A stretch of DNA of 64,000 bases from Serpula lacrymans var. lacrymans S7.9 (Eukaryota > Basidiomycota > Agaricomycetes > Boletales > Serpulaceae), in the NCBI RefSeq assembly GCF_000218685.1, contig NW_006763295.1, positions 1,277,893 through 1,341,892 on the forward strand, read 5' to 3'. The notes beneath the pieces are model-generated. The model was given only the letters and a program-made list of their open reading frames with translations. It ran no database searches and was not told where the DNA came from. Positions 45,237 through 57,416 of this stretch are shown here, in pieces. Position numbers and translations under genes: made by a program. Each line of letters starts with the position of its first letter. The stretch's first letter is position 1.

Positions 45237-47710
45237 TCAAATAAGCATTCCCCTTCAAAGCAGGAAGGGTCAGTAAATAATCCCAAGATTAGTCAGTGGA
45301 AAGTAAGCATGACTTACGCGATACCAGCGGTTTGAAGTGTTCTGTGAAATGAAGGGTCAGGTTAGGTGGTGCATAGTTAGTGATAGAAGTTACTAACGAG
45401 ATAAATCCACATATCATCGCTGAAGTTGAGATGCGTGCAATAGTTTTGGCTTGAGTTGGAGCGAGGGCGCTAAGCACGCCAATCTGAATACCCAGAGAAC
45501 TCAGGTTGGCAAAACCACATAGGGAGTATGATGCGATCGTGAATGCGCGAGGTGACAGTGGATCTGAGCTGTTTTGAATAGCTTGCAATTCTATGGTTTA
45601 GGTTCGGTCAGTCAGGGAAGTGTTTGGGAAGACAACGACAACTACACACACCTAAATAAGCAGCGAATTCATTCTCTATCAGCTTAGTTGCGAGAAGCTG
45701 CGCAACACGAAGAATTTCTGGGCGTGGTACACCTGCAATTATACAAGTTCTCTCAGCTATGATGCCGGAGATGCATATAAGGCTAGCAAACCTAAGAAGA
45801 ACGTGACGGGGTACGCGATATAGCCGAGAATGAGCTGCAGAGTGAGGTGATGGATACCAAATCCTCTACCAATCCAAGTAAGAAGACCGTTTACGGTTGA
45901 CACAAGCGAAAGGATGATGAGCACATTCGTTCTGAACGCAAGTTAACATAACATCAGTACCATGAAAATAGTGGCAGTTGGTTTAGCCTCACAGAATTTG
46001 CCCAGCGACTTTCAGTCCAAACCAGCCACCCTGAGAGAATGCGTGTAGTGCATTTACGGGTCTGTCCTTGTCAGCATCCTCACCACGGTCAACCACAACC
46101 CGGCCGCGTGTGACAGGCTCGTCGACCTCAGGGTATCGCATTTTGCTGATTGCAATGGATGCAGGGATACTCATCACTGAAGATGTGACAAGGTTTTGCG
46201 GCGGTACACCGAGACCAATATATGCAGTAAGAACCGAACCAGCAATCGTTGAAAAACCTTCCAAAATCAGAAATATGGGTTAAGTTATCGGACAACATTA
46301 GTAATGATATGAGCGAACCGGAAGTCATAGTAAGGTGCAATTCGGATGTAGTCATTGTGTCGACATATGGCTTGACGAGACATGCAGATTCACCCTGTCC
46401 AACCCACGGTGATGCAGCAGCGACAACAGCTTCAGCACCAGAAACATTCATCAACTTGAAGAAGAACCACGCGCTTTACGATATTTAACAAGATATTCAC
46501 AACGAGGAAAAATGCATGCTCACAATCCTTTAATGATCCATTGCATGACCCCGAGCTTTGCATTTCATGAGTCCGTGTCCCGTGAATTATTTTAAAAAAA
46601 TAGCGGACCACGCACATAATACAGCATTTGTACAGTTGCAATGAAAAATATGATGGCTGAGAGCTAGCCAGGACCACGCAGTGTTAGGTAATGTAATCAG
46701 AATTTGAGCAAACAAGGCACATACGGTATTAACAAAGAAATACCCATTCGCTACTACAGCGTCTGAAAAGAAGAACGCCGCACCAACGTAAGCTTCTGTC
46801 AGGAAGGAGGACGCAAGGTCCGCAATCCATTTGAATATGGAGAAGCCGGCATTTGTCTTGAGCACAAACAACGCGACAGCTTGTTGAAGAAACAGTCCCA
46901 CGATAACAGTGGGCCTATGCGAATGTCGACGTCAGTGCATGTACACGCGAGAGGGAATAACAGGAACAGACCAAGGAATAGCACCCCTATTGGTGGAGGT
47001 CAACCAGAAACAAGTCTGAAAGATAAGAAGACCGAGGACCGAGATAGCACGGTCGCCATAGTTAGTGTTCTACGAGGATACAGTGTTATTCGATATTCTG
47101 CAGATTCGGTAGAGCGCATACACCGGTAAGAGGGAACCCAAAAGCCGATCCGAACACAATGCCAAGAAGGCACAACCACCCAACTGTCAACCTGATATAC
47201 CTAGGGAGTCTATACCATGGTTCCTGTATGTACGGTATCCAAACCGCAGAGACAGGCCTTGAGACAATCGAGTTGGGAATGAAGCGGAACGCGATGATTC
47301 TAGGGTGAATGAATCAATAATCAGACCACAATGCATATAGAACCAGATAGGCTGAACGTACAAGAGGAAAAACCATGCTAGGACGGTTTGAACAACCCTT
47401 CGAGAAAAGACAATATGAGCAGACGTAAAACTGAACGAGATGAGCACAAGTACCATCTGCCTCGAGTTGCCTTAAGTACCGTAGCAGAGATCCACCATCC
47501 AAGGATAAGGCCAGCCAAGGCAACGAGCGCAAAGACACGGAGCTTTTTCTTGGAGAATTCCTTTCTAGACTTGGCTTCAACCTCGGCGTCGTCAAGAACG
47601 AGAGCCTGCTCCTGCACATCTTCCTTCTCTTTATCAGACGACCCAATGCTCTTTCTCTGCAAGACATGGTCGTCTTCTTTAGAGACTGCCGATGCTACAT
47701 ATGAGTCCAT
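45237..47710 (-). CDS. Concentrative nucleoside transporter (CNT family)
   Basis: A many-exon gene starting [17 protein letters not shown] at 47710 and ending at 45237, with short introns throughout. After an acidic/basic cytosolic N-terminus comes the first span ([15 protein letters not shown]). Downstream exons carry CNT signatures: [20 protein letters not shown] with [10 protein letters not shown], then [53 protein letters not shown], and gating-domain segments [20 protein letters not shown] and [20 protein letters not shown]. The last exons give [13 protein letters not shown] and a stop. CNT proteins import nucleosides using a sodium or proton gradient through an elevator mechanism. The GQGESA and TSELH motifs are substrate- and ion-site regions of the family. 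Exact exon borders in 45600-47400 were not all worked out. Confidence 0.9.
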
Positions 47711-48372
47711 GATGTTAAGGCAGCAAAGGTCAATAACTCAGAGTAGAGGAGCAGGACTCAAGGATACGGAACTTACAGCAGGCCCTTTAAAAAGACCATT
47801 GTAATGGTATAACATGGAAGCTCCCGTCCATATGGTTTCATCAAAAAATGGTCTCGTGCCTGGAGCAAGATAAGGCTCGGAGTACTGGATCACCCGACAG
47901 GAAAGTTATTTACGTTTATCAGGTCACTACCATATTTTAGGGGAAAATGCATTGCTTATCGCTTTAACTCAATGGTTTGCTAATGTATGGACTCTTCATG
48001 GAAAGTACGACTGGCTAGAACAGAGCATCACAACCAACTGCACCTCACCGTTATCGGACTTGAGCGCTTGAGCCTTCGCTAATACAGACAAATATCCCAT
48101 CAAGGCAAGCTAGCCAGTCGTGATTGAGTGTTGTGATGCACAAGACATCAGCATTTGACGTTGCTGGAGCTTAACTTGGAAATCTCTCTAATTTTGAACA
48201 CCTCGCACACATACGACGGAAGGGCTGGACACAGATAAAGATACCCATCCTAAAAGGAGTACCGGGCAGAAATGTGATACAGAATCGAGAATTTCTAGAA
48301 TACAAGGCTTGTCAGTACGTTCCTCTGTCACGTAACATGATAATATCCACTGACATACACTTCTCCATCCTA
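47711..48372. other. Intergenic
   Basis: Promoter of the nucleoside transporter and 3' flank of the WD40 gene. No recognised element. Confidence 0.5.
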
Positions 48373-49823
48373 CTATACCTTTAGCGCCTTTATCGATTTT
48401 CCGCTCGCAATCGCTAGCCATTCTCCGGGTGCCGTTGAGTGACCGGTGTTCATCGTCATCCCTGCAATTTGTGGTGACCATGCAAGATTCGTCACTTCAC
48501 TGGTAGCAGAATACGCCATAATCGGTTCGCTAACGACTCGCTTCTTCACGTCCGGCCGTGGCGAGTTAAGTCGCGAACCTGCAGTCCGAGGAGACGATGC
48601 TGCCTGGGTATAACTGGAAAGATCCCATAGTAGGACCTGGCAATCGTCACCTGCGGGAAGTTAATATATAGGAGGGCTTTAGCACGTCAGTTTAGTAGCA
48701 GACTCACCAGCAGTAGCTAAGAGGGGGGTGTCTGTAGTGCTCCATCCTAACGCATTAACTTGGGCACGATGAGCTCTTAGCTCCATCACAGGTTGTCCGG
48801 GACTGCGCATATCCAATATCTGTACATCTGAGCCATCCATATGAAACGTGGACATATAGTTGGAGTCAGAAGGGTTGAACGCGATCCTTAGTAGTGGCGA
48901 GGTAGGCAGGCGAGTAGACGAGGATGTCGTTGTAGGAGGTGGCCCTGATTTAGGAGCGGGTGTCTCGTATAGAATTGTGGAGTGCTCAAGACTGCGCAAG
49001 TCAAATGCACGCAAGCTGCCATCCGCCCCAACAGATACGAATATGTCCGTCGACCCTGGCAACCATGCGACGTCGTATACTTCACGATCATGAGCGATGA
49101 GCTGAGTAATTGCCGTCGCCGTGTCAATATTCCATACCGTGCATGTTGTGTCGATCGATGATGTTACGACAAGACTAGGAGCCTTCTCATTCCACGAAAA
49201 GCTCGTCAAGGGAGCACCTGTTGTTTGACTCTGTACTTTTGATTGCTGAGATAAAGCAAAAAGGTCAAGATAGACAGTGGATGAATGTATGAATAGGGTA
49301 CGCACCCCAGACAACGCAGTTTTCAGCGTAAGTCGATGCCCGCCCCCACTCGGCTGCCTTCCCACATACCCCGACGCTGCGGGTGGTGCATCACCAAAAT
49401 ACTCCCATACTCTCAAGGCATCACCCGTCGTCGCCAGCAGCTCTGCTGCTGGGGCTTTTCCAGTCCATGCATAGCCGCCTGCACTAGCTGGCTGCCATTG
49501 TATGGCTGTCGCGGGATAGCCATGGTTTGCTTCAACAAGAGTCACAAAATCTGGGTAATCCGTGTAATCATCCTCTACAAGTACACGCTCGTCCTGCAAT
49601 CCAACAACAGCAATGCGATTTCGATAGTCTTCAGTGAATGAAGCGATACCTAGACGGAAAGCGGATCGTGGGCGTAGCTGCTGTCCTGGTGTTGTCGACT
49701 TGCACCAGTCTAGAGCGTGCACGGGCCCTTTACAGCGGCAGACTTAGCTCCAACAGATCATAGTCAGATTGAATTCATGAGCTTACATGGTGCTTCATAC
49801 TGAAGCAAGGTCGTTTGAGTCAT
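48373..49823 (-). CDS. DCAF7/WDR68-type WD40 protein
   Basis: Four exons (49787-49823, 49306-49727, 48708-49245, 48373-48650) give 424 residues. The N-terminus YEAPWPVHALDWCK and following LGIASFTEDYRNRIAVVGLQ are hallmarks of the DCAF7/WDR68/TTG1-like family. Repeats continue with YPATAIQWQPA, LLATTGDALRVWEY, APLTSFSWNEKAPSLVVTSS, TVWNIDTATAITQLIAHDRE, VYDVAWLPGSTDIFVSVGAD, SLRAFDLRSLEHST, PLLRIAFNPSDSNYMSTFHM, AQVNALGWS and DDCQVLLWDLSS. In animals the protein scaffolds DYRK/HIPK kinases and CUL4-DDB1; the fungal role is less clear. Intron 49246-49305 is a multiple of three and could be mistaken for coding sequence. Confidence 0.93.
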
Positions 49824-50449
49824 GAGAGAAGTTGAAGGAATACTAGTAAGCTGTACATGTGGCGCTGGCGAACAGAACTCTACTCGCGTTCACCATACAA
49901 AATGGGCGCTAAACTTATAGCGGTTATACACTCCGCAGTCGACATGTACAATAGAACTAATACTTCACTTCAACCTTACATTTCTTCATTGCACGTCGAC
50001 GAGTGCTTCACTTTAATATGCACAAAGAAAAAAGCAAGCGGATAGCAGTTGCCGCGTGTAATATACAAATGAGCACTGGTAATATGTACAGGGAGAGCAC
50101 AGGTCGTGACGGAACGATGCATATATAGTAGCAGCAGGCAGGCAGTGGCATGAGAGTTTCGATAGGTCGGGAGGTGTCGCTGAGTGGAAGAGCCAAGATG
50201 TCGAGAATGAAGTCGGCAGGTGATTTTGGAGATTTATGGGAGAGGATATATCAGGTGAGTCGACCTTTCGAAGACGTGGAGGTGGATGGATGAAACGGGA
50301 TACGGTGGCTGCCATACGTCGCGGAAACACGAAAGTTCATAGAACATTAGCACAATAAAAAAGGATAATAAAAAAAAGGGGAAGTCGCGTTAACAGTTAG
50401 CACCGGGCCCATGTCGTGGGTTGTCGAGGAAGCGATCGAATGTCGAAAT
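49824..50449. other. Intergenic
   Basis: Promoter of the WD40 gene and 3' flank of the next minus-strand gene. A-rich run near 50356-50380 (minus-strand T run) could be a 3' UTR signal. No gene seen. Confidence 0.5.
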
Positions 50450-51086
50450 TTAGTCGGAATCGACCATGGATATCGCACCGCATTGTTCACAGAAGCTCCA
50501 CATAGTTCTTTGACCGTCGGGACCGGCAGAGCAGGCAACACGAAGCTTGGGTATTTGAGAGCAGCTTGAGCTAAGGTGCATTAAATCACAAGAACAAATG
50601 ATAAGCAATTAGTTGTATGATTAATAATGTCTGATAAACGGAGCGTACCCATGATGCGAAAAAGAGCTTGCAGGTTGAAGTAAGCCGACGGTTTTGGCGG
50701 AATCTAGGAGAGATCCGGTTTCGAGGACAGGTCGGTACAGTTGGAATCTAGGATAAAGAGCTATTCGGCGAATTTTAGAAATGCCAACAGAAATAAGCGC
50801 GCATACATACGCGAGCTGTAGTCTATGTCGGAAGAGCCAGACGAAGTGCTAGTGGTCGATGCGAGGCGGGTGTGATGGGTCTCGGGGGAGTAAGCCTCGA
50901 CGTCAGAAGAGGAAGAATCTGACATTGCGACGTCGACATCAGGCTCATAGTTAGGGAAGGGGACCATTTTTAGCTGCTTCGTCAACTTGGACACAGTTGA
51001 GCACAGACACAGAGTGAAGGAGGGGAACGTCTTACTTGATAGCAAGTGTCGTCAGACTCGAATTCGAATTTACGCTTCATGGCCAT
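50450..51086 (-). CDS. Small acidic protein with C-terminal FCEQCG motif
   Basis: Four exons (51036-51086, 50811-50985, 50649-50760, 50450-50570) joined by introns of 50, 50 and 78 nt give 152 residues. It begins MAMKRKFEFESDD; the first half is acidic and Ser-rich (VDVAMSDSSSSDVEAYSPET). The second half is more conserved-looking: LYPRFQLYRPVLETGSLLDS, GLLQPASSFSHHG, IPKLRVACSAGPDGQRTMWS, then FCEQCGAISMVDSD at the end. The basic KRKFEFES start could be a nuclear signal. The lone CxxC (CEQC) is half of a zinc knuckle and might act in a dimer. I do not recognise a named family. An alternative start two codons downstream (MKRK) is possible. Confidence 0.7.
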
Positions 51087-51567
51087 AGTGTAAAAGCAAG
51101 GGGGGATATCTGTTTCGAGGAGGATATGGCTGTGAGACAGACAGGTAGATCTTGGGAAAAGGAGACATATCCAACCTACTCTCGAACTTATAAGCTTGGA
51201 TATTTACCAATATTTGTCCATGGTCGCGGAGTGGTAAACTTGGTAAAAAACAGAAAAGCGGGGCTTTTAGCGAAATTGCCGTCAGAGCGCCGGAGACTCA
51301 TCGCATTTCGCGGATGTAGCCTGGAAATGATCGCTGAATTTAGACTGCCGGTGAGATCCGATTGGCTGATGACATTGAACCCCTGTTTTATATACTCCGC
51401 CCGAATTTCTGCTTTTCCTAAAAAGAATTGCTGACGTAGCTGTCACACATATTTAGTTAAATCTGAGATATACGAGGTTCCTGTCACGCCGGCCTGGACC
51501 CCCTGAGACCATCCGTATTCAACAAACGTTACGTGGCTGCTCATCGTCCTTAGCGTCAACTGAAACA
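51087..51567. promoter_or_regulatory. Divergent promoter region
   Basis: 481 bp between the FCEQCG-protein gene (minus) and the Apq12-like gene (plus). A 132-codon plus-strand frame spans it but has no recognisable features and overlaps the first gene's start, so I treat it as non-coding. Confidence 0.45.
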
Positions 51568-52320
51568 ATGTTTGATCCCGCAGATATCCCATTACCACGA
51601 ATATTAGACCCCATTCTTGACTTTCTATCCGAGAAGCTTTCTCCCCCAGCCTACGACTTTCTCCTCTCCTTTATCTCACATGCTCTTGCTCTCGTCAGCG
51701 CGCTCGTCTCACTCGTCCTATCCCTCGTTGCATCCAAACCATGGGAATGGGACGCTCAGACAATAATACCGCCACTCATCACCGTCCTTGCCGCATACCT
51801 TGCGCTTATCAGCTTGTACAGGACAACAACCTGGATGTTCAGGACTGCCCTCTGGTTCATCAAATGGGGCTCCATCATTGGCGCTCTCGCCGCCGGGACA
51901 GGCTGGTACCTGGGTAACCAGGGTGGCGGAGGGGGAGGAGTCGCAAGCACTTTAGGTAGCATTGTTTTGGGCATACTCAATAACCAAGGTCGAAACGATG
52001 CTGCGTATTCTCAGCCTCGGTACAAATCTTCGACATCACGTTCTTCTCGAACACGATCAGACGGGCAGAAACGTCCCAAACCATGGGAGTCATTTGAAAA
52101 ACACGAAGAGTGGCAATACAAAGCCAACGATGAGGATCACAGTGGAGGTGAAGAGGCTGGGAAGATCATGTCGGATATAGTGGATTCTGTGAATCACATA
52201 ATGGGGGAAGGAGGCTGGTGGGACACCGCAAAAGCTGCATTTGGTACAGGTAGTGCCACAGAAGAAAATGCCGATACGACTCGGAGCGGTCGTCGTAAGA
52301 AGGATTCCCGAAGCAGGTGA
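51568..52320 (+). CDS. Apq12-like nuclear envelope/ER membrane protein
   Basis: An uninterrupted 250-codon gene. After a short N-terminus (MFDPADIPLPRILDPILDFL) come hydrophobic segments at about residues 29-52 (YDFLLSFISHALALVSALVS), 65-85 (TIIPPLITVLAAYLALISLY) and 93-115 (LWFIKWGSIIGALAAGTGWY), linked by the RTTTWMFRTALWF stretch. This matches the fungal nuclear pore assembly and biogenesis (Apq12) family. The rest is hydrophilic: a Ser/Arg/Lys region, an acidic patch (EDHSGGEEAGKIMSDIVDSV) and a basic end. In yeast, Apq12 helps Brl1/Brr6 in membrane homeostasis during nuclear pore assembly; the same role here is inferred. Confidence 0.75.
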   Translation: MFDPADIPLPRILDPILDFLSEKLSPPAYDFLLSFISHALALVSALVSLVLSLVASKPWEWDAQTIIPPLITVLAAYLALISLYRTTTWMFRTALWFIKWGSIIGALAAGTGWYLGNQGGGGGGVASTLGSIVLGILNNQGRNDAAYSQPRYKSSTSRSSRTRSDGQKRPKPWESFEKHEEWQYKANDEDHSGGEEAGKIMSDIVDSVNHIMGEGGWWDTAKAAFGTGSATEENADTTRSGRRKKDSRSR

Positions 52321-52514
52321 CAATGAACGGAGTAGGCATACCCCCACATCTATTACTATATTTCAAGTCAGTGGGAGCACATTCGAAGCACTTCTTTACA
52401 CAATCTCAGATTGGCATAACAGTATCCAGGAGAATATCCATTATGCATAGACGAATAAGAAAATACAAAGCTGCAAAAGCAAAACGTTTGGTGACCTCTA
52501 AGACCTCTCCCCTC

Positions 52515-53219
52515 CTACTTCTGTGCAGCAACAGGCGCAGTCTCCTTCGGTTGTGGTGTGTTGTAGTGGTAACTTTAAAAGAGTAAGCAGAAACACAGAA
52601 ACATAAATCACTGTGCGGTACTTACTTGCCAATCCGTGCAAGAGCATATAAACCAGTTGACCCAACAAAGAAGTTAACCTAGTGGGATGGTTATATCAGG
52701 CTTTGAATGAACGCGGGAATGAAGATATACTTACTGCTGCCAGACTGTAGTTGACAGGCGTTATGACAAGAGAGTAACGGACCCAGATGAAGCCAGTACA
52801 AGTCAGAGCTAAAGTACGAAAGAGGAAAGTATGGACCATAATCAGTACCACGGTCGGGAGAAAAACAGGTTGTGTACAGTGATGCGTACCGATGTTTTGT
52901 GAAACGCTGAGTTTGTCTGCAGGTCGGCTAATGTCTTTCAAACCAGCAGCGACGAGACACCACTTCATCATCGGAGCCCAGAAAAAGACCGTTTTCGGGC
53001 CTACACCAAGGGCCGCAAGAAAGTGGGAATAGCGCAAATACACCGTAGGGACATCGACGTCGGCATGACAGTATGAGACAGTGAGGGAAAATGGCCATTC
53101 AGCATGATCCGTCAGAGCTAGTTTTTACGACACCTGTAAGAAAAGCACCACACACCAGCCGGGTGATTAAAGAAAGAGGAGAACTTGGAGGGAACCGCTG
53201 ATGCTGCTGCGCCTGACAT
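52515..53219 (-). CDS. Mitochondrial pyruvate carrier subunit (MPC2/3-like)
   Basis: Five exons (53156-53219, 52890-53000, 52735-52808, 52626-52678, 52515-52572) total 360 nt, 119 residues. Start MSGAAASAVPSKFSSFFNHP; then GPKTVFFWAPMMKWCLVAAG, the family-defining start of the first helix, GLKDISRPADKLSVSQN, ALTCTGFIWVRYSLVITPVN, YSLAAVNFFVGSTGLYALAR and a short tail. Motifs PKTVFFWAP, DISRPADKLS and WVRYS identify the MPC2 side of the heterodimer that brings pyruvate into the matrix. The first intron is 155 nt, long for this locus. Mitochondrial inner membrane. Confidence 0.94.
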
Positions 53220-54065
53220 TTTTTACTGAGTGGGGAGGATTTGAGCTCGACGACGTGTGAGTAGGAGGGATATTAATCAGAAAATGTGGACACTCTCAGG
53301 CTCACCTTTTCGGGCTTTCGGCTCGTGACACAGTGTGACTGACTTGATCCACTCTACGATAAAGTGAAACAAGTTGCTCGAAGTTGGAGGCCAGGTCAAG
53401 TTCTAACCTGTACCTATCGGTTTTTACCTAGACTGAGGAGATTGAAGAGTATATATCTATGGTGCGTTGGGCAGTTTCTTTTATTTCTACCCATAGGTCA
53501 TCTCACAGGAAACAGAATTTTTGATGGGAGAGCATGACTGTGGCGATCCTCCACGGCCGTTCCGAGTCGAGGAAGCAACCTGAAGTACTAGTAGGCGACA
53601 TTGCTGCCTTATCTATTCTGACTCGACAGACCTTTTCAAAGTGGAGCGCAGTAATCTGTCTGGACTATACCTGGAGCCATGCCAGTTCGCTGATATTATC
53701 CCAAAATCATGTTGGGAAGGCTGCATACAAGCACAGCCGTCGCGAGTAAACCAGTAGGTGCCTGTCGGGGTCATCCTATTGGGTCACCAGGTCCATATGT
53801 CGGTGTTCTATGTCAATGGTAAGTGCTTTACCCACTACTGTCTGCATGGCTCTTAGGAATGGTAAGTGGCACGAATATAACATATGCTTTGCAAAGTCTT
53901 TTGAATCTGCTCTAGCATGTATTCGCATAGGCTACGCATTCGTCTTAAAAGCCGTGGAAGTAAGTTACTGCATTCTATCCAACGAGAACTAGAAATTAAT
54001 AGTTGTGTACAAACATGAATGATTCACAAGGGTGTATTATGGTACATCGTGTCCACATCTGACCT
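53220..54065. other. Intergenic
   Basis: MPC promoter then the 3' flank of the thioesterase gene. Only short frames; nothing recognised. Confidence 0.5.
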
Positions 54066-55211
54066 TTACAGATATTCTCCTCCAATCCATTTACCAACCA
54101 AGTCCTCCCAACAGCCTGTCAGTTGCATATGTTGGCCAGGGCAGGTGGCAAACGTTAATCCTCCTCGCTCATCGAGGGTTCGTAGACCAATCCAGTCTTC
54201 AATATAGAGGGGCTGCATTTGCATAGGGATCATTGTTCTATTTTGTTGCACTGGTTTGTTACCTGAAACAAAGGGCATCCCGTTCGAATCGAGGACGGCC
54301 TGAAGGGAGGACGACTGGTCCTTGAGGCCGCTGTCCGGTGGTGCTTCTGAACCAAACCATGCACTTTCCTTTGGTACTACAGTTGTATCCTCCTTGAACA
54401 ATACAAGCACAAGGTGTTGCAAAGAGGCCAGGTTCTCGGCATAAGTGGCGTTGCGCTCATCCGTGGGGGGGGCATATTCGTTGTTGATATCAGTCAGGAA
54501 ATGATTGGCGGTGAGATAAAGGGGTAGTTGGTCAGGATCGCGGTAGTATTGAGCCTACAAGATCAATCACATTGTGTGGACGGTATGAATGGTTGGTTTG
54601 TACCAGGGGACGAACGATGAAGAAACGTACCTGAATGAGGTTCTGCTGCGCCCATTCGCCATAGACACCACTTCTTGCTGCGCGACGCGCAATTTGGCAG
54701 ATGAGGTCGAAGGCGCTGCAGAGGGGCAGATCTGATATCCCCATGTGTTGTGCGCCAAATGTGACGAGGTTATGGATGGGAGGGTCGTTGTATCGCTCTG
54801 TGTATGCGCGGAGGAACTGGCCGCCCTGCGAAAAACCTATGGCATCGAAACCACGACTGAGCTCTGGAACAGATGCCAGTTGCGAGGCTACAAGAGCTAT
54901 TTGGTCATTTACGTTTCCATACTATGGAAAGAAAGAAGTTGAGAGTGATTGCTATGTAGGGGAGGCAAATTACGTACGAAGCCTGCTCGCTGGTCTGCTT
55001 TGAGATCCTCCTCAATGTAGATGGAATGTACGAATATGCCTGGATGCATCTTCTTGACTTCACTCTGGAATTGCAGCATTCCAGGAGAGGAATGGGAGTC
55101 CCCAAGGCCATGCCAGATAACGAGGGGCTTTATGTCTCTTACCGCAGCACAAAAGGCATGATGGCCAAGGGTAGAGAGAACCGTGAAGAGGACGACGGCG
55201 AATGAGAACAT
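54066..55211 (-). CDS. PPT1: Palmitoyl-protein thioesterase (PPT1-like)
   Basis: Three exons (54978-55211, 54631-54921, 54066-54554; introns 56 and 76 nt), 337 residues. A signal peptide opens the protein (MFSFAVVLFTVLSTLGHHAF). The alpha/beta hydrolase shows PLVIWHGLGDS, the nucleophile elbow GFSQGGQFLRAYTERYNDP, VTFGAQHMGISDLPLC, YLTANHFLTDINNEY, an acid-region VLFKEDTTVVPKESAWFGS, and the catalytic His in CPGQHMQLT. Triad: Ser of GFSQG, Asp near FKEDTTVVPKES by position, His of GQHMQ. PPT1 removes S-linked palmitate from proteins in the lysosome/vacuole. It is divergent from the GT61-type gene over 334 bp. Confidence 0.93.
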
Positions 55212-55545
55212 GGTGGTCGAGCGGTGCACGTGTGACAAGGGAGGGGTGTGACAGGTGAAGTGTAGCACGTGACTTTGAGGCACAGACAGGACTGACGGTA
55301 TTGACTGACCGCTTCTAACTAACGTTAGTGGGTCATTGGCTGTTTTTGAATGACAGTTGATCATGCAGGGCCATGAGTCTTCCGTCAGCAGAGACGCTGA
55401 GAACCGTGCATTCCAGACCGTCTCTCTCGTTCTCTCGGTGTTTGTCGTTATTATCCGTGATATGTCGTTTACATAGGCGCTCCAACTCATTCTCCGTGCT
55501 CCACTCCTCTTGGCTTTTTCATCTCCAGGTAAGCTGATCCCCCCC
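55212..55545. promoter_or_regulatory. Bidirectional promoter region, PPT1 / GT61
   Basis: 334 bp separate two divergent starts, so both genes must share or split this region for transcription. No TATA box is obvious. An upstream non-ATG extension of the GT61 frame (to 55510) is treated as 5' UTR. Confidence 0.5.
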
Positions 55546-57416
55546 ATGGCGCCCCTCCTCCGTACCCTCTCCAGACGTGATGCCATCCTCATCCTCCTCG
55601 GTGCCCTCTCCATGCACTTCTTCTCCGCAATCGCTCTTTTTGGCTCCCATTCCTCCATAGTCATCAACACACATCACCAGCTGATGCAAGACACAGTGCA
55701 TGATCGCGAGGAAAACTTTCATGTCAGCCCAGATCAGGACTTCAATGATTCACACCCCCCTGTCGAATCAAGTTCTAGTCATGATGTGGAACCTAATCAC
55801 ACCCCTATTCCTCTGCAAGACAGCTCACTACACACACATTCGCTTACTCTCCCTCATACAACGATCGTTGAACATGTTCCCGGTTGGACCGTTTTTCGTG
55901 ATCTTTACATGTCAAATGGAACTCTTTTCATCGTCACTTCCTCCCCGTTAAACTTCCCCGACATCCGCTTTATGACCTCTACTGGCCTGCGAGCAGAAAA
56001 CACACCCGAGAATATAGCTCTGCGAGAGCCTACTCCGGATAATATGCAACTTATTAGCCCTGAGGAGGCGGAAAAACGATGGGGGAAAGAGGCCGCAACA
56101 AGGAGAGTATGGACCGTCGAGGGTAACACTGTGAGTACTTCTCTGCCTAAAACATTCATCCGATTCCTCAATGGATCCTCATGTTTGCATATATCAAGTT
56201 CCTTTTCAACGACCCTTCTCAATGTACGTATCTTGGCCTTTCAACTTCGTAGCGCTACTCAACTTTTTATCTTCGCAGTCCTTGGCCATTATTACCACTT
56301 TTGCGCAGAGTTATTATTTGGCGCCTGGGCGTTCTGGACGGGCGCAATGACGGATCAGTCGAATCCTCCACCGCCCATTCACCGTGCTATATTCCCACAC
56401 TCATCCGGTGCGGGGTGGCGTGACCACCCTGGGTTCAATGCCTACTTCTTTCGTGCCGCATTCCCCTCTATCACAGTTGAAGTCGATGAAGACTGGGCAG
56501 ACCGTGTCCATGCATCTTCCCTCGAGGCCAAATATGAAGGAAGGGCCTGGCACTTCCCCTTGCTTCTACTTTCGGATCGATCCGCAGCATTCCGTGGTAA
56601 GTTCTGTGGGTCGGAAAATCAAAGGACAGCCAGCGAGGCAGTTGATGGCCTTATCGCTCGTGGAAGACTTAGCCATGGTGGCCTCTGGTGGCATAATGTG
56701 CGAAATGCTTTATGGCGATTTGCTGGTGTGGATGAAAGTATTATGGATTCCACGTCAGGCGAATTTGAGCAGCAAGATACAGTGGTTGTTACCTACATAT
56801 CACGGCAATCTGGACGTCGGCATCTAATTGAAGAGGATCACGACGGTCTTGTGATCGCACTAGAAGAACTCGTTGAGCGGAAAAATGCAGAGAGAAGCGC
56901 ATATGAGGGAACCGAGCGTCCGAGACCATGGGAGCTGAATATAATACAGGCAGAAAAACTCAGCAAAGATGAACAAGTTCGTATTGCTGCGAGAACCACT
57001 GTAAGCAATTGTCCTTATATATGGCTCCATTTTTTTATCTGACGCTTTTTGCAGGTATTACTTGGCGTGCATGGGAATGGTCTCTCCCATTTGATTCTGA
57101 TGCCGCGCACACCTATATCAACAGTCATCGAGATGTTCTTCCCGGGTGGGTTTGCACATGATTATGAATGGACTACCGGCGCACTTGGGATGCAGCATTT
57201 CGCTGTTTGGAACGATACGTTAGTGATCAACTATGCTCGCTGGCGTTCTATAGAATTCGAAGGGCTAATATTTTCTTTGAATTGTTCTGTAGTTACTATA
57301 CCAAGGGCGATACCCCTCGCGTTGCATACCCCGAAGGTTTCCAAGGCGAGCAAATACCAGTGTACGGCCCAACTGTTGCGAAGATCGTGGAAGACAGAGT
57401 CGGCGGATTGATATGA
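55546..57416 (+). CDS. GT61-type glycosyltransferase (DUF563), type II membrane protein
   Basis: Five exons (55546-56130, 56199-56223, 56279-57000, 57055-57218, 57293-57416), 539 residues. The start MAPLLRTLSRRDAILILLGA leads into a signal-anchor helix, then a Ser/His/Pro-rich stem. The catalytic part shows FRDLYMSNGTLFIVT, the short exon FLFNDPSQ, LGHYYHFCAELLFGAW (the family's GHYYHFxAE motif), VVTYISRQSGRRHL, VLLGVHGNGLSHLILMPRTP (the HGxGLSH motif), VIEMFFPGGFAHDYE and GPTVAKIVEDRVGG. GT61/EOGT-like enzymes transfer xylose or GlcNAc to protein or glycan acceptors in the ER/Golgi. The acceptor here is unknown. Confidence 0.9.

Noticed and set aside
51036..51434. 132-codon plus-strand frame in a divergent promoter
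   Set aside because: Overlaps the antisense of a well-supported exon and shows no domain.
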